Origin: Paroedura picta
Lineage: Eukaryota > Chordata > Lepidosauria > Squamata > Gekkonidae
Direction of reading: 5' to 3'
DNA: 64,000 bases
NCBI RefSeq assembly: GCF_049243985.1
Contig: NC_135375.1
Span: 58,610,674-58,674,673, forward strand
Shown: one piece after another, positions 23,092 to 36,360 of the stretch
Numbering within the stretch: the first letter of the stretch is position 1
How the letters are laid out: every line of letters begins with the position of its first letter
Notes under the pieces: model-generated
Databases searched by the model: none
What the model was told of the DNA's origin: nothing
What the model saw: the letters and a program-made list of their open reading frames with translations, nothing else
Position numbers and translations under genes: made by a program

Positions 23092-23693
23092 GTTTGCAAC
23101 CTCTAGGAGAAACTGAGGAGTGGGAGATTGTCTACCCAGCATTATGGAGCAGGATCCAACAGGAATCTCCTGGGGGGAGTGGTGCAGGAGGCAGCTGCAA
23201 CCCCGATGGAAACTGTGGTAATAGCAGAGGCAATACTAGCATGGCTTCTGCATCCACTCAGGTGATGGGAAGCTCCCGTGAGGTCCGCTCAGTTTCTTCA
23301 TCATCTGGTGGGCAACTACAGTTAGCTGAGGAGGCTTTGGAAGAGGAGGGCTCAGAGGATGAATATGAATCTCAGGAGTTCTATCACTGGTCTCCTCTTC
23401 CTCAGGGATATAATGCTACTTTTCAGCTACCAGTCCCACCTCAGTCACCTCCTTCAGAGGATGGGGAGGAGTTGTTGTTGAGGATACCAGCTTTTGCTCA
23501 GGAGCTCTATTTGCTGCTCAAGAGGGACAGCCGCTTCCTGGCACCTGGCTTTGCAGTGGAAGAACGACTAAGGAGTGAGAGAAGAAGCATCTCGAGTTCT
23601 GCTCAGACTCAGACAGAGAGATCTTGTTACTACAGTGGGTCTGTTCTGTATTATCCTGGTTCCTTTGCTTCCTTCAGCACTTGTGGTGGATTG
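23092..23693 (+). CDS. ADAMTS19: ADAMTS19 coding exon 2 (N-terminal prodomain)
   Basis: Encodes residues 29-229. The acceptor is a pyrimidine-rich tract ending TTTCAG at 23091; the donor is TTG/GTAAGG. Order of parts: a conserved start (EEWEIVYPALW); a Gly/Ser/Asn-rich low-complexity linker; an acidic Glu-rich patch (about residues 105-120); a Pro-rich stretch; then the conserved prodomain core LLLRIPAFAQELYLLLKRDSRFLAPGFAVEE and SVLYYPGSFASFSTCGG (shown here in parts, each a recognisable prodomain block). One N-glycosylation sequon (NAT) precedes the Pro-rich stretch. The linker differs strongly from the Pro/Ala-rich mammalian linker, which fits an unstructured segment under weak constraint. 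An open frame continues past the donor into intron 2 but is not coding. Confidence 0.92.
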
Positions 23694-24369
23694 GTAAGGC
23701 TTGCAATACTGATATTATCCCAGTCTGTTTCCCCATCTCCTCCTTTTGCAAAAAACATTTTCTTTCTATGTTGTCTTGGTGCTCTCATCTCCATAGTCTT
23801 TTATTTCTATGCTGTTTCCAGTAGTTTGTCTCAGTCATGTTTGCAGTCTTGTTTTCTTTCTTTCTGCTTCATTCTTGTCTGTATTTTAACATTGTTTTGT
23901 CCAGTTTTTTTGTGTGTGTTTTAAAGCACTTACTCTTTTTATGTTATTGTTCAGTATTAATTTCAGTTTGAGCCACATTTTTCTTAATTGTTAGATTGTC
24001 TATGAACCAGAGGGGTTTAAAGTTTCTAGGGACTGGGAAGTTAAGGTAGCTGAATAAACCAAGCAGAGCTGCATGAGGGAACATTCATCTCAGACCTGGC
24101 CAGTAGTTCCACTGATGGATATCAGCTCACCCATCACTTCTGGTGGCAGTGCAGGAGAAGGCAACTTCTGAGATGATACAATTCCTTGTTACTGAAGGTC
24201 CTGAGCCACAAGCTGCTCTTTCAGCAATGGTATAGCTGCTAGGGTTTGGCTGTAGTTGTTCCAGGCTGGCAGTAGACTTCTAATGTAGCAGTTTGCTGTG
24301 GGAACTTCTCTTCCGGTCTGCCCCTGTGAGTTGCATCCACATAAATACAGGCAAATAGTTTCAAACAGG

Positions 24370-24510
24370 AGAACAGAGTTTACGTCCAGTGGCATCTTTA
24401 AGACCAGCAAAGTTTTATTCAACGTATAAGCTTTCATGTGCATGCGCAATGGACTCTAACTTTGTTCTGCTTCAGACCAACATGGCTACCCACCTGAGGG
24501 TATCAAATAC
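24370..24510. repeat. Foldback repeat family copy
   Basis: 'gtccagtggcatctttaaga' and 'agcaaagttttattcaacg' on the left give way to 'ttgttctgcttcagaccaac' on the right, so parts of both arms are present with the spacer lost. Confidence 0.55.
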
Positions 24511-26269
24511 ATGCTAATCAGAGAGATGTGCCTTTATTTTGCTGTTGATAAGAAAAGCATCCTTTATTTGCAATAAGAATAAGAACATGACACAGTATTT
24601 TCTGACATCTTTCAGAGATTTTCTCTATAAATCTGATAATAAATAAATATACTGGACAGAAACCGTTTGCCATAATGGATACACAGTGGGACCTGATATA
24701 CTGCTTGTGAAGAAGTGGCTTGCTCATTAAAACAAAGATCTATCAAGTCATCATACATTCCCAACAGCGGCTACTCAGATGCTCCTGGAAGCAGTGTGTG
24801 AAGGCAGCTGCCATCCTATGTTTCTGGCACAAAGTCTCTGGACATGGAGATCACTTTAGTGGTCAAGGCTCATAATCATTGATTGATTCCCCCCCTCCAT
24901 ATTTGGCAATCTAGCAGCCGTTGCCACATCTTATGCTACTGAATTCCATAGCTTTATTATGCATTGGGTGATGATGGGTGATGTTGTTTATCCAGAAGTC
25001 ACATAAGTCCAGTGAAACTTACAATGAACATAACAGTAGATGGAAATGTATCTTTATTCTGGTAATATTCATATGAAGCGATGTGGTTATTTTTGTTGTC
25101 TTTTTTAGACTTGTAGTATTCCTTGACTATTTCAAACACAACAACCTGGAGGCGACTTTTCTAGCTGTTTGACTGAATCTCCTTCCTAAGAGGCTCAGAC
25201 AGTTTCTATCTTCATTGAATACTACCTTCATTGAAGAAGGAAGCAAACTTAAAATTGAGTGTCTTTTTAGTACAAATTACCAATTAAAAATTGCTCCATT
25301 TTGAGTTGGATGAAACTCCTTTTTGGCTCCATGTCTGCCTCAAAATGGAGTTAAGCCATGCCACCAGCCAGCCCATTGTACCTATCCCACCTCCACCTGA
25401 AGGATGGGAAGAAACGCCAGACAGATGCCATGTGACTAGGACTCTGAGTTTGAAATGACATCCTCTGGAGAATTATTTTTTTTCCTGGGAACATGGGATT
25501 TGTGATATTCTAAGGCTTTGGAGTATATTGAAAGAAGAGGAACACTACACTCATGCTTCTTGTGAGGAAATAATGACCAGGGATAATGGGACTGCAGTTT
25601 TTCCTCTGGCTCCTGATTCAGTTCAAAAGACAGAAAACTATAAATCCCATGACCTTCGCATGATGTCTGATAGCACAGGGGATGTCTTAGTAAGCTTTCC
25701 ATGCTGCCATTTACTCCATCACTTATTTTAAAAGTAAGGCTTGTTTTCACTTTGGAAGGGGGGAGCTAGCAGCTTCACTCTTTTGAATTGTTTGTTTTCC
25801 TTCAAATTATTAAAGTTGATTAAAAAAAAATCTTTATGAAAGCTTAAACCAAGTGTTTTTTAGGTCAGTTGTGTATTGGAGAGGAAAAGTATGGATTTTC
25901 ACATTACTAGCCTTCATAGAGTGTCTTCATTTAAATTTATGAGACATTATTTACTTGATAAAAGATAGCGTGGTCATTTGAGAGATAATTTCTTTATGAT
26001 GTTGGTAAAAGGTATTGTTTATGCAGGCAGGGCAACAAAGTATCACCAGCATATTTTTTGTTAGTAACGCTTTATGTTTCTGTCAAACTGGATAATCTAC
26101 TGCTCCTTGAGAAGGAGTCAATGTTGCTTTTTTGCATTGATTTTTGGAGACATTTTAGATGAGCAATCAAAAATGTTGTTGTTTTGTTGTTGTAGAAGCA
26201 CTAGCCCTCATCTGTGTTGATTGCATGGATCTAGTCTACATGAAGTAACAAATGTATTTATTGAAAATA

Positions 26270-27080
26270 TTTTTACAGAGTGATGATAGAGGAGAGAACC
26301 TCCCAGTGACATGGGGTTCCACAGGGAACAATTCTCTTCTGATGTTATTTAATATATATACTATATGTGTTCCCTCACCCAGTATCAATGTGCTGATGAC
26401 ACCAAGCTATATCTGTTGATGCATAGCCATCCATCAACATCCCCAGTTCTTTGGCCAGCTGTTTGGGTCCCTGACTGACTGACTGGCTTGAGCAGAGCTG
26501 ATTGAAGCTAAATCCAGCCAAGAGAGAAGTCCTCTGGCTGCCCAGGCTTGTACCAGGTGGGGTGTTACAACCTCCAACTAACAACTTTAACAACTGTCAG
26601 GAGTCTGGGTGTGATTCTGGACTCCTCCTTGTCTGCAGAGACCCAGATCACAAATGTTACATGCCAGGCTATCTTCCATCTTTGCCAGGCACAGGAACTA
26701 GCACCTGATAGGTCGACACCCAACCTAGCCACTGGGATCTGTGCAACAGTAACCTCTAGTTTGGACTGCTGCAACTCACTGTATGCAGGGCTGCCCTTGA
26801 AACTGCTCTGGAGAATTCAGCTGATCCAGAATGCAGGAACCCATTGGGGGGGGGGGGGGGCTCATATTCAAACTGTCCTCTTGCAACTGCACTGGATCCA
26901 GATTGCAGACTGAATCTACCATATTTATCTCAAAGGGTCTTATGGCCCTCCCCTGCCCTTCTGATAAGATACTAAAAAGTTGGGCAATACTTTTGTAAAA
27001 GGTTTCATGTTTTTAATTAATTTAATCAGGTTTTTATATTGATTTTATTCTATTTATGTAAATTCAGATGTTGTAACCTG
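26270..27080 (+). mobile_element. L2-like LINE 3' half
   Basis: Plus-strand reverse-transcriptase C-terminal region. Fragments LNPAKREVLWL, SLGVILDSSLSAETQI and LDCCNSLYAGLPLKLLWRIQ are typical of L2/CR1-group ORF2. Frames shift several times and a G homopolymer interrupts it near 26850. The end ('gtaaattcagatgttgtaac') is the usual LINE 3' UTR. Confidence 0.85.
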
Positions 27081-27083
27081 CTC

Positions 27084-27122
27084 TGTGTTGTTGTTGTTGT
27101 TGTTATTAATTATTATTATTAT
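27084..27122. repeat. (TTG)n then (ATT)n short tandem repeat
   Basis: GTTGTTGTTGTTGTTG followed by ATTATTATTATTATG directly at the 3' end of the LINE copy; probably its expanded tail. Confidence 0.85.
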
Positions 27123-27689
27123 GTGGTCTTTCCAACAACTAAAAAGATGAAATTGAAAAACAATGCATCAACATATCCAATTCATGTGGCTCAATCTGTG
27201 AGTAAAGTTGGAGTCTGCAACTATGAATAGACAAGTCAAATCTTTCTATAACTTTGTGAAAATTCTCACACTTGCAGAAAAGTATAAACTCTGAGGGGAC
27301 AAGGGGGGGGTACAAACTTCCAAAAATTAAAGTACCTATAACTTGAACAAATTGATGGTCTCTCAGATTTAGTGGCAATAAAGTGGTTGCTAAGCAACCA
27401 CAAAATATTGATAGCCTTCAAGGCTATTAGTGAAAAGTAAGGGGCAGGGTCCTTTCCAGAGAGGACTTCTCATGGCCAGGGCCGGCAGCAGCCATCAAGT
27501 GATTCGCTAATGCATGACTTATCCAGACTTTCCAGTGACCACATAGTGACTCACTAGTATTAAACAGCAACTACTGCAGTGTAGGAAATAGGATTTGAAT
27601 CCTCTGTCATGATGACATTGGACCACTTAATCACTGGTAGCATAATTACAGAGATGTTGTAAAGAAAAAAATGACAAAAGGAGAACACT

Positions 27690-28400
27690 GTAAGCTGCTT
27701 TCCATTTTTTCCACATTCCATTCAGACTCAGGGTGGTTCACAATAAAACAATAAAAACCAGGATAACCCCATTAAAACCCATTAAAATTAACATTGAACA
27801 GTGGACATTAAAAGATGGTGATACAGAGTTCTAACCCCCACACCTTCGATCTGTCCAACTATAGGGGGCCAAGAGCTCTTTCTCATTGGGAGTGAGGGTC
27901 CTGATATACCAGTGCAAAGGGATCCACTGATGGAAACTCCTGGACCCCCCATGGCCTCAACCATATGCCTGGTGGAAGAGTACCATCTTACAGGCCCTGC
28001 AGAAAGCTGACAGTTCCCGTAGCTCTTCAGGGAGCTCATTCCATCAGATTGGGGCCAGAGCTGAAAAGGCCCTGGATGAGGCCAGGTGAACTTCCTGGGG
28101 GCCTGGGACAGCCAGCAAATTCATACCTGCAGTGCATAGGGTCCTGCGGGGGGCATAAGGAGATAGGCGGTTCTGCAGATAATTAGGGCCTAAACCATGA
28201 ATAGCCTTAAAGGTTAGTACCAATACATTGAACTTCATCCGGAAACAGTGAAGTTGACAAAGAACCGGCTGAATACGGGCCCTCCATGGTGTCCTAGTAA
28301 GGACCTTTGCAGCTACATTTTGTACCAGCTGTAATGTCTGTGTCAAAGCCAATGGTAGGCCTGCATAGAGTGAGTTACAGAAGTCTAACCTGGAAGTGAG
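27690..28400 (-). mobile_element. L2-like LINE 3' end
   Basis: The minus strand encodes LVQNVAAKVLTRTPW, LVLTFKAIHGLGPNYLQNRL and a terminal block ending in SSRAFSALAPI, all typical of the L2 ORF2 C-terminus, followed by the 3' UTR. 5' truncated; the frame is interrupted. Confidence 0.85.
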
Positions 28401-28769
28401 AAAGAGGAGAAAGGCAGGGTATGAATAATAATCAATAAAAATAATGCCAAAGACTAAGGGAGAAGGGAAAGAGTGTAAGTTGGAAGGACTAAAGGAGATT
28501 TTATTTATTTATTTTTGGGGGTGGGGAGAGGGATGCCAGGATAAGGGAAAGAAGAACTAGTGTGGAGAAAGGGATATAGGGGGGAAATTCTATATTTCCC
28601 CTGCATGCTTTATTTTTTTGGGTTTCCTGTGTGTTTGTATAAACAACAATTTAAAACATAAACATGAAGATTCCTGTTCCTAAATATTACCAAAACAAAG
28701 ATTAGTAAGCGAACACGAAAGGTTATTCACGTGGTAGAAGTTGATGATAGAGGTAGAGAGATTAATCTC

Positions 28770-29010
28770 CTTCATGAGCTAATTTGACAGTTTTGGTGAT
28801 ATGACCAAGAAGGCCTTTTCTCAGATTGCCAGTAATCTAGCCTCAGAAAATAGGGACATAAGAAGCAGATCACTGAATGTTGATATAATAGTTGAGTAGG
28901 CTCATGTGAGACTAGTCAGTAAAGGTAAGCTGGTGCCAAGTTGTATAGGGTTTTGGAGGTCTAGAAATAAATTAGAAGCCAGAGTAGATGGAATTAATAG
29001 AGTGATGTAG
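28770..29010 (-). mobile_element. LINE (L2/CR1-like) fragment, old
   Basis: Diverged minus-strand equivalent of the same C-terminal region ('gatatgaccaagaaggcc', 'ggttttggaggtctagaaat'). No open frame. Confidence 0.4.
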
Positions 29011-29902
29011 ACCCTGTGACTCACTCCAGTGCATTTGCTCACTGTATTCTTTACTAATTATAGTTTCTGGACACTCTTCAAGGGCAGTTAATTTTTGGAT
29101 GGAAGCTACCTAGTAAGAAATTTGAATAAATATAATGGTTATTCAAAATCATTTGATGTGAGGTAATTTTAGACTTTGCAGTTTTTATAAGTAACTCTTT
29201 TAACTGTTTAAATGCTTATTGAGATGTCCTTTTAATGAGTTATGGTTGCAATAAACTAACTGAACTGTGTTAAGATCCAAATAAGAAAAAATCACTGTAA
29301 ATAAAATAATTACTGTAAAGGAGAATTCAAAAACCACAGGAAAGGGGGTGCAAAGTTCATATCTATTCCTTGAGGGGCAAAATTTTCTCTGTGAACCTTT
29401 ACATTGTTCAGTTCTTTAAGAATGCCAAGTGGGTGCTTGTTCTTGTTTGGAAATGATTCCAGAGCCAGCTGATTGGACCCAGCGGCCTGCCTCCTGTGGC
29501 AGCCCCTGGTGCTCTCAGCTCAGGCCATGGAGGGTGTTTTGACTCACTTGCAGCACTTATGCTAGGACTCCACTACGGTCATGGCTGCCCCCACATCACT
29601 AAGCCCCACCCATCATCCTGGCTCAGTTCCTGCCATTGCATTTCCCATCAACTGGCACTCAGGATGGCCCCAGCCTAGATATGCCACTCCCCATAATGCA
29701 ATCAACATTACGCTTGAAACAAAATTAGTTGGTTGCTCAGGGGACACCGGTGGTGTGTGTTAAACATGTTATACTGATACCATAAAAGGAAAGGAAGGTA
29801 ACAAAATTCAAAATTGGGAATTGGACTATGGCAAGCTGTGAGCTCAGATCCGAAGGTGGGGAGAATCATGGAAAATGTGGGGTAATGGGCCACTAAATTC
29901 TG

Positions 29903-30274
29903 ATTTATTTATTTTTATACCACCCATTCTTTACAGCTCTGGGCGGTTTACATGGAACATAATTTATAATAATATACACCTTTCAATGGAACATTACAAC
30001 AATCTATCAAGTAACAATTCACAACACAACATGAATAACAACACTGGGGAGATCAAATTGTTCAGTCATGGAAGGGTGTCTGAGGGGGGCCCAACAGATG
30101 TTCCGAGTCTGTCAGCCTCAAGCGAATGCCTGGTAGAGGAGTTCCCTTTTGCAGGCCCTGCGGAATTGTGGAAGTCCAGGCAAGAACATGTATATACAAG
30201 CAGATGAGCAAAGCTGTCATGGCAAAACAGAACAGGAGAGGTGGTCCTGCAGATCTGGGGGTTCAAGCCTACGA
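29903..30274 (-). mobile_element. L2-like LINE 3' tail (first of two adjoining copies)
   Basis: Starts with the 3' UTR ('taccacccattctttacag', 'ctgggcggtttacatggaac') and reaches 'gaacaggagaggtggtcctg', also seen at 33970. An (AAT)n tract then separates it from the longer copy. Confidence 0.7.
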
Positions 30275-30277
30275 ATA

Positions 30278-30310
<33 letters not shown>

Positions 30311-30311
30311 T
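30275..30311. repeat. (AAT)n microsatellite
   Basis: About twelve AAT units between two L2-like copies. Confidence 0.95.
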
Positions 30312-32165
30312 TGATTTTGATGTATTACCTGCCATTCCCAAACAGCTTGTGGTGGGTTACAGTAGTCTGAATAAAATCCTAATAAAAGCTACCATTAAGA
30401 CCCTGAGACATAAAAACTTAACACAGATCCAACTAATCACAATAACATGAAAAGGAGATATGGCGGGAAAATCTAACTTGAATCACTGTCATTACTCCAA
30501 TAAAAATCTCATTGAGGGGGCTGGGAAGAAGAGTGCAGATGGAAGCCACAAAATGCCATTCACACTGCTTTATCCTGGAAGCAGGGGAGGTGTACAGATC
30601 TCCTTTGCTGCACTGGCCTCAACCATAGACCTGATGGAAGAGCTCTATTTTGCAAGCCCTTCCAGAATGCCGGAAGCTCCAGCAGAGCCTGCAGCTCCTC
30701 TGGGAGCTCATTCCACCATGTAGGGGCCAGACCTGAAAAGACCCTGGTTGAGGCCAGGCATGCTTCCCTGGGTCTGGGAATGACCAACAAATTAGTGCCT
30801 GCAGAGTGTAAGGCCCTATGGGGAGCATAGGGCGATAGGCAGTCCCTTAGATATGCAGGCCCCAGACTCTGTAAGGACTTAAAGGTTAAAACTAGAACCT
30901 TAAACTGGATCCGGGCAGCAACTGGCAGCCAATGCAGCTGCCTCAGCTATCCTCCAAGGCATTTCTGTGAGGACCCTAGTAGCTGCATTTTGTACTAGCT
31001 GCAATTTCTGGAGCAAGCCAAAGGGCAGGCTCGCGTAGAGTGAGTTACAGAAATCTATTCTGGAAGTGACCATTGCATGGATCACTGTGGCCAGGTGTTC
31101 AAAGGACAGGTAGGGTGCTAGTAGCCGAGCTTGGTGAAGATGGAAAAATGCCTGGATAGTTGACCTCTTGACCTATGCCTCCAGAGTTAATGAGGCATCA
31201 ATAGTCACCCCCAAATTCCTGGCCTGGGGTGCAATAATAAATTGTGTCCCTGGTGGGTAAATGCGTTTCCTGATCCACCCTCCTATCCCTCAGCCACAGG
31301 ACCTCCGTCTTGGAGGGTTTGAGTTTCAGATGACTCTGCTCAAGTTTATCAGCCACGGCTTCCAAACATCTGGCAAATGTTTCTGGGGAAAATCCGGGTG
31401 GCCATCCATGAGGAGATAAAGCTGGATGTCATCAGCATATTGATGATAGCCCAACCCAAAACTCTGCATCAGCTGGGCCAGAGGGCTCATAAAGATGTTG
31501 AACAGGATGGGAGAGAGAACTGAGCCCTGAGGGACTCCAGAAGGGAGTTGGTAAGAACATGATATCCCCCACAGCCAACCTCTGGATCTGGTTAAGGAGA
31601 AAGGTCTGTATCCATGTGAGAGCTGTACCCCATGTCCCTGTCCTGGTGATGTGGTGCGCCAGCAGTTCATGGTCGACAACATCATATGTGGCTGACAGTT
31701 CTAACAGAACAAGCAAGGCTGACCCACCTCAATCCAACTGGTGATGGAGGTCATTCATCAAGGTGACCAACACCGTCTCCTCCCCGTGGCCAGGATGGAA
31801 GCGAGACTGATATGGGTTGAACACTGAAGTTACCTCCAGGAATGCCAGGAGTTGGTCCGCCATAGCCCTTTCAACCACCTTACCCAGGAACGCTAAATGT
31901 GAAACTGGTTGGTAGCTGGCCGGGTCTCGTGGGTCCAGTGATGGTTTCTTAAGGAGAGGGCAAACCACTGCCTCAATGGGCAGGGAACTCCCCAGTCGAC
32001 AGGGAGCAGTTGATAATATCTCTGAGCTGATCTCCTATCCACTGGCCACCGCCCTTGAGGAGCCAAGACAGGCAGGGATCAAGGGGGCAAGAGGTAGTCC
32101 TAACCGTCCCCAGCAGCTCTTTCTCTGTCTCTGTCTTTCCCTGTAAGGGTTTAACGAAGTAAGTA
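30312..32165 (-). mobile_element. L2-like LINE with partial reverse transcriptase
   Basis: The longest L2-like copy with an RT domain here. From right to left it encodes VVCPLLKKPSLDP, ASYQPVSHLAFLGKVVE (RT N-terminal block), SALLVLLELSATYDVVDHELL (motif A region, first Asp intact as shown in parts), SGVPQGSVLSPILFNIFM, then HQYADDIQLYLL with the active-site YADD intact, and finally the LVQNAATRVL terminal region and 3' UTR. It is 5' truncated near 32165 and split into several frames by stops and small indels. Confidence 0.88.
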
Positions 32166-32193
32166 AACAAATAAATATGACTTACATTTCTTT

Positions 32194-32297
32194 TTCTATG
32201 GACTCCGGGGAATGGTAGAGGACAGGAAGGCCTGGAGGATCATTGTCCATGGGGTCGCGATGGGTCGGACACGACTTCGCACATAACAACAACAACA
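32194..32297 (+). mobile_element. Short BovB 3' end with 10-bp TSD
   Basis: About 104 bp matching the final BovB 3' UTR ('ggactccggggaatggtag' to 'gtcggacacgacttcgcac') with an (AAC)n tail. ACATTTCTTT flanks it at 32184-32193 and 32298-32307. Because Sauria SINEs share this tail, a SINE remnant is possible, but coding BovB sequence at the left end favours BovB. Confidence 0.85.
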
Positions 32298-33424
32298 ACA
32301 TTTCTTTGATTTGATTAATTTTGTGTCACCTTACTTATGTGTTTATATATTGTTGATTTGGGAAGCTGGCTGCTTACTTTTCTCCCCCTACCACAAACAC
32401 TTCGCAAACCTTGTATTGTCTTATAAGAACAAGGTGAAAGTGATTTGTGCTGAAGGCAAGATGTAAGGAAATCCCCATTTGTTTTTTCTTGGATATATAT
32501 AGCTGATATTTTGCATGCATTTCTGCATGTTTTTCATAATGTCGGACCACATCTTCCATGAACAACCATGCCTGGGCAGTTTTGAATTATTGCCTAGAAT
32601 TTCCCTAGATAGTGATAGGGCTATGAAGTTACAGCATTATTTATATTTCACAGCATTTAAGTTGCTAATGGCACATCTCTTTTTATGCAGTTGAAAAAAT
32701 GATTTTTGGGGCACATGCTGTGTATTACACAATGTTTTTCTTGGGTTCACCAATACTTCAGTCAAAATTATTTTCTGAATGAGTTTTATATCCAGAACTG
32801 TAGAAATGTGCCCAAAGCCAACTTGTTAAGTGACTTCATTTTTTAAAAAGTTATCTTCCAGTGCTTGCATGTGCTTATTTAATGACCTCAGCTGTGCTAC
32901 CTTGGACTCTCACCAGATCTTCAAAGCAATGCTGGGTCAAATCAGGCCAGCACTGTTTGGTGGGGCACCTCTTGGGAGAAGCCAGGTACTGTAGTTCCTG
33001 GAACTATAGCTAGCCTGCAGATTATGCTCTTATTTGAGAACTAGTACAGCACATACGCTGTAGCACAGTGTAAAAACTGCACGTGTTGCCAGAAGTACTC
33101 TTTAATGAATGGTGAATTGCTATTTTAAGATTTACCTAGATGGGGAACAATCCAATTTGTAATGCTAAATGTTATACAATATTCATTATTTTGTTGAAGC
33201 AAGGAAAAAAATGCTAAACTAATTGGCTGCTAGAAGTGGACTAGAGCTTTGGTGCTTGTAGACTGAAGAGAAAATAGTTTTTTTTATTCTCTTCATGGAT
33301 TTTATGAGTTTCACTTAGACAATCAAGGTATAGGATCTATAACATTACAGTTCTGCTTACAACAGCAGGTAGAGGAGAAGAATGGGCACTGGGCAGAAAC
33401 AGCTTTATTGTGGTATAGATAACA

Positions 33425-34790
33425 CTTCAGATATTTTATTTACTTACCTTTATAGACATTTTTTCACTTAGGCTCAAGGCTAATTATAAAACAATGTAGT
33501 CAGTATAAAAATCCAATAAATAATACAATCAAACTGGGATTAGATATACACAAGATAAAAAGTATCAGATGTGGTATATCAAACAATGCTAAATAATTGA
33601 CATTATAAAAGTTTAAATCAATGTGGAAACAAGATTATACCTATGCTAAGGAGTGGTATAGACTACCATTTATAAAATAGCCATTTATAAAAGTACTTTC
33701 CTGAACTGTTCAATTATACTATATCCCCATTCTATTTATAAAAATGCCCTTCCGAATAATTCTGTTGTATGCTGTTTTCAGAATAACAGAAGTGCTCAGA
33801 ACCTTCATGATCTCCTTTGGCAGGCTATTCCAGAAGGTAGGGGCCACAACAGAGAATACACATGTAGGGAGCTATCAATTCTACTCATTTTTAGGGTGGC
33901 ACTTTTAGAACCAGCATGTGGGCATGTATATACAGGCAGATTAGCAAAGCTGTCATTGCAGAACAGAACAGGAGAGGTGGTCCTGCGGATATGGGGGTCC
34001 AAGCCTATGAATGGCTTTGTATGGGACAACAGTACCTTGAATTGAAGCTGGTAAATGATAAGCAACCAGTTGAGTTATAGAAGAATGATTGCAGGATTCA
34101 TACTTTGCCTGCCTTCCAGTAGAAACTGAGCTGCTGCATTCTGTACCAGCTGGAGTTTTTAAGTTGAAATCAAGGGCAGATTCATGTAAAGGACATTGCA
34201 ACAATCAAGTCTCAAGGTCACTGTGGCATGGATCCAAATAGTTACATTAGCCAGGTCAAGGTAGGGAGTAATCTTGAAGGCTAAATGGTGTCAGAAAGCT
34301 TTGCTTTCTTTTTCTTTTTTCTTTTTGCAGCTGCATTAACTTACTCCTCCAGCCATAATGTTGGGCCCTGTGTAACTGGTAAACATTTAACAGGCTCAGC
34401 AAAGGTCAGCTAAACTCCATTAAAAAGAGCGAAAAGATAGGGTCCTTCAAGACCTTTACCTTCCCAACCAGCTTTACCTCTGTCTTATCAAGTTTCAGTT
34501 TCAGCTTGTTTACTCTTAGCCACTTACCTGTAATAGTCAGGCAGTGGCTTCCTGTGCATCGTTTGGTGATTTGGATATAGAAATATAGAGATGGATGTTG
34601 TCAGTATATTGATGACTGCCAATTCTAAAACTATGATTTTTTTCAAGATTGAATAGCATGGGGATAGGAAGCAACCTTGTGCAACCCTACAGTTTTATGA
34701 CCTTGCTTTGGAACCAGTTGATTATAATAAAGCACTATAGCATTCAGTTAATTATGGAGCAAAGTGAGTTTCCAGGACCTACCTCTGACT
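33425..34790 (-). mobile_element. L2-like LINE, old 3' half
   Basis: Starts with the 3' UTR ('cttaggctcaaggctaatt') and includes 'gaacaggagaggtggtcctg', 'cattctgtaccagctggag' and a diverged RT end with 'gttgtcagtatattgatgac' (complement of the YxDD region). Many disruptions. Confidence 0.7.
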
Positions 34791-36179
34791 TTCCCTTATT
34801 TTAAACTATAACATATTGCTAAATGAGTGCTCTTGTATTGGAATTATGAAATAGAGCAAGTAATATGCTCCTGTGAAACATTTAACATAGAAATCTAATT
34901 AGAAAAATATGATTTTATTTCTGAGGGAAATTTCAATTAACCTGTAGAATGGAATGCCAGACCTGGCTCATGTGGAACTGAAAATGAGATAATAAAAATA
35001 CAAACCTAATTTTTAGCCAGTGTGAACCAACCAGAAAAGTGTCTCCTAGTTCCTCATGCCAGTGTGTGAACCAGACTTGAGCCTGAAAATCCCACTTGGT
35101 CCATTCTGTCCTTATGGTGTATAGAGATTTCCTTTTTGGTAAAGTTGTACATAGGCTTAAAACCTTGTGCTTAAAACCTTGTGCTTACATTGACAGGAGG
35201 CTAAGGTCTTTTCCTATAATTATATACAATGGATTTATAATACTAGAATGCAAGAGTAGTTTTCCATCAGTATAATCATGTGATGGACAGCACTTTAAAA
35301 GCAAGCCTCAAAATGCTGAAGAGAGCTTGAGTGACAGGATGCTCTAGGCACTCTGATTGGTCAGCAACAGTTAAGAGAGTAGTCCTATGAGAGTGGTATG
35401 CTGAAGGAATTGGAATTCTGACCAGTGTTGAGAAAAGATAATTTTGTACCTTAGTTGCTGTATATCTACTCTGAGGAGATTTTAGTAATTTTGACTAAAG
35501 AGTCTGGGTTCAGCCTCAACTGAAACCAATGCTACACAGAGAACTGGGGATAACAGTTGGCAGGATGATTTGGATAATGGACCAAGACTCCTAGTCAGGC
35601 CAAATGAAAGGGGAGATAATTTCTAGAATCACTGCCCAATTAAACATGGAAATAAGCTCTGGTGTGAAAGTATACTGCTTTAGAAGGAAGCTGCTGTTAG
35701 AGGGAAGCTGGAGAAGGGCAGATTGGGTACAAGATTAAAAAAAACAGTGGAAGATTAGGAAACTCAAAGAAGTATACTATAATTTGGGGGAGAATCACAT
35801 ATACAAAAGCCTTCCACTATTAAGAACTTAGAAACTAAAGAAATTAGCAAAAGTTAGTTCTGCAAATGTTAACAGACTGTTGGTTGTGATCTTGACCTTC
35901 AGGATGCTTATTTCCATATGGCGATATACTTCTCTTAATGCAGGTTCTTGAACTTTAAATACAATCATATTTCATAAAAATTTATATTCCTTCTGTTTGT
36001 ACTAGCTACTGCCCCAAGGGTATATTGTAGTTGCAGTTGTAGTAGCGCACTTAAGAGCCTGGCATGGCTGCTGTAGCCCCCAGAGACCCGCAGAACTGCC
36101 ACACATGTATATGATGTTACTTTCAAATAATAATTTGTCATTTAAAAGAATTGAAATAATAATAGGGTATCCAACATAT

Positions 36180-36360
36180 TATTCACTACCCAAAGGATTC
36201 TCCAAGTGGTTTACAATCACCTCCCCTTCCTCTCCCCACCACAAACATCCTCTGTGGTAGGTGAGAGAGCTCTGAAAACAGCTCTGTGAGGACAGCTCTA
36301 ACAGGACTATGACTAGCCCAAGGTCATCCAGCTGGCTGCGTGTAGGGGAGGATATATTTA
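36180..36360 (-). mobile_element. CORE-SINE fragment
   Basis: The minus-strand core and tail ('cagctggatgaccttgggc', 'ggaagggg', 'ccacttggagaatcctttgg') match the SINE at 9897. The tRNA head is lost. Confidence 0.65.

Noticed and set aside
23694-23924. Extension of the exon 2 frame past 23693
   Set aside because: A good donor (TTG/GTAAGG) lies at the conserved FSTCGG(G)L junction and exon 3 resumes in phase; the extension has no family similarity.
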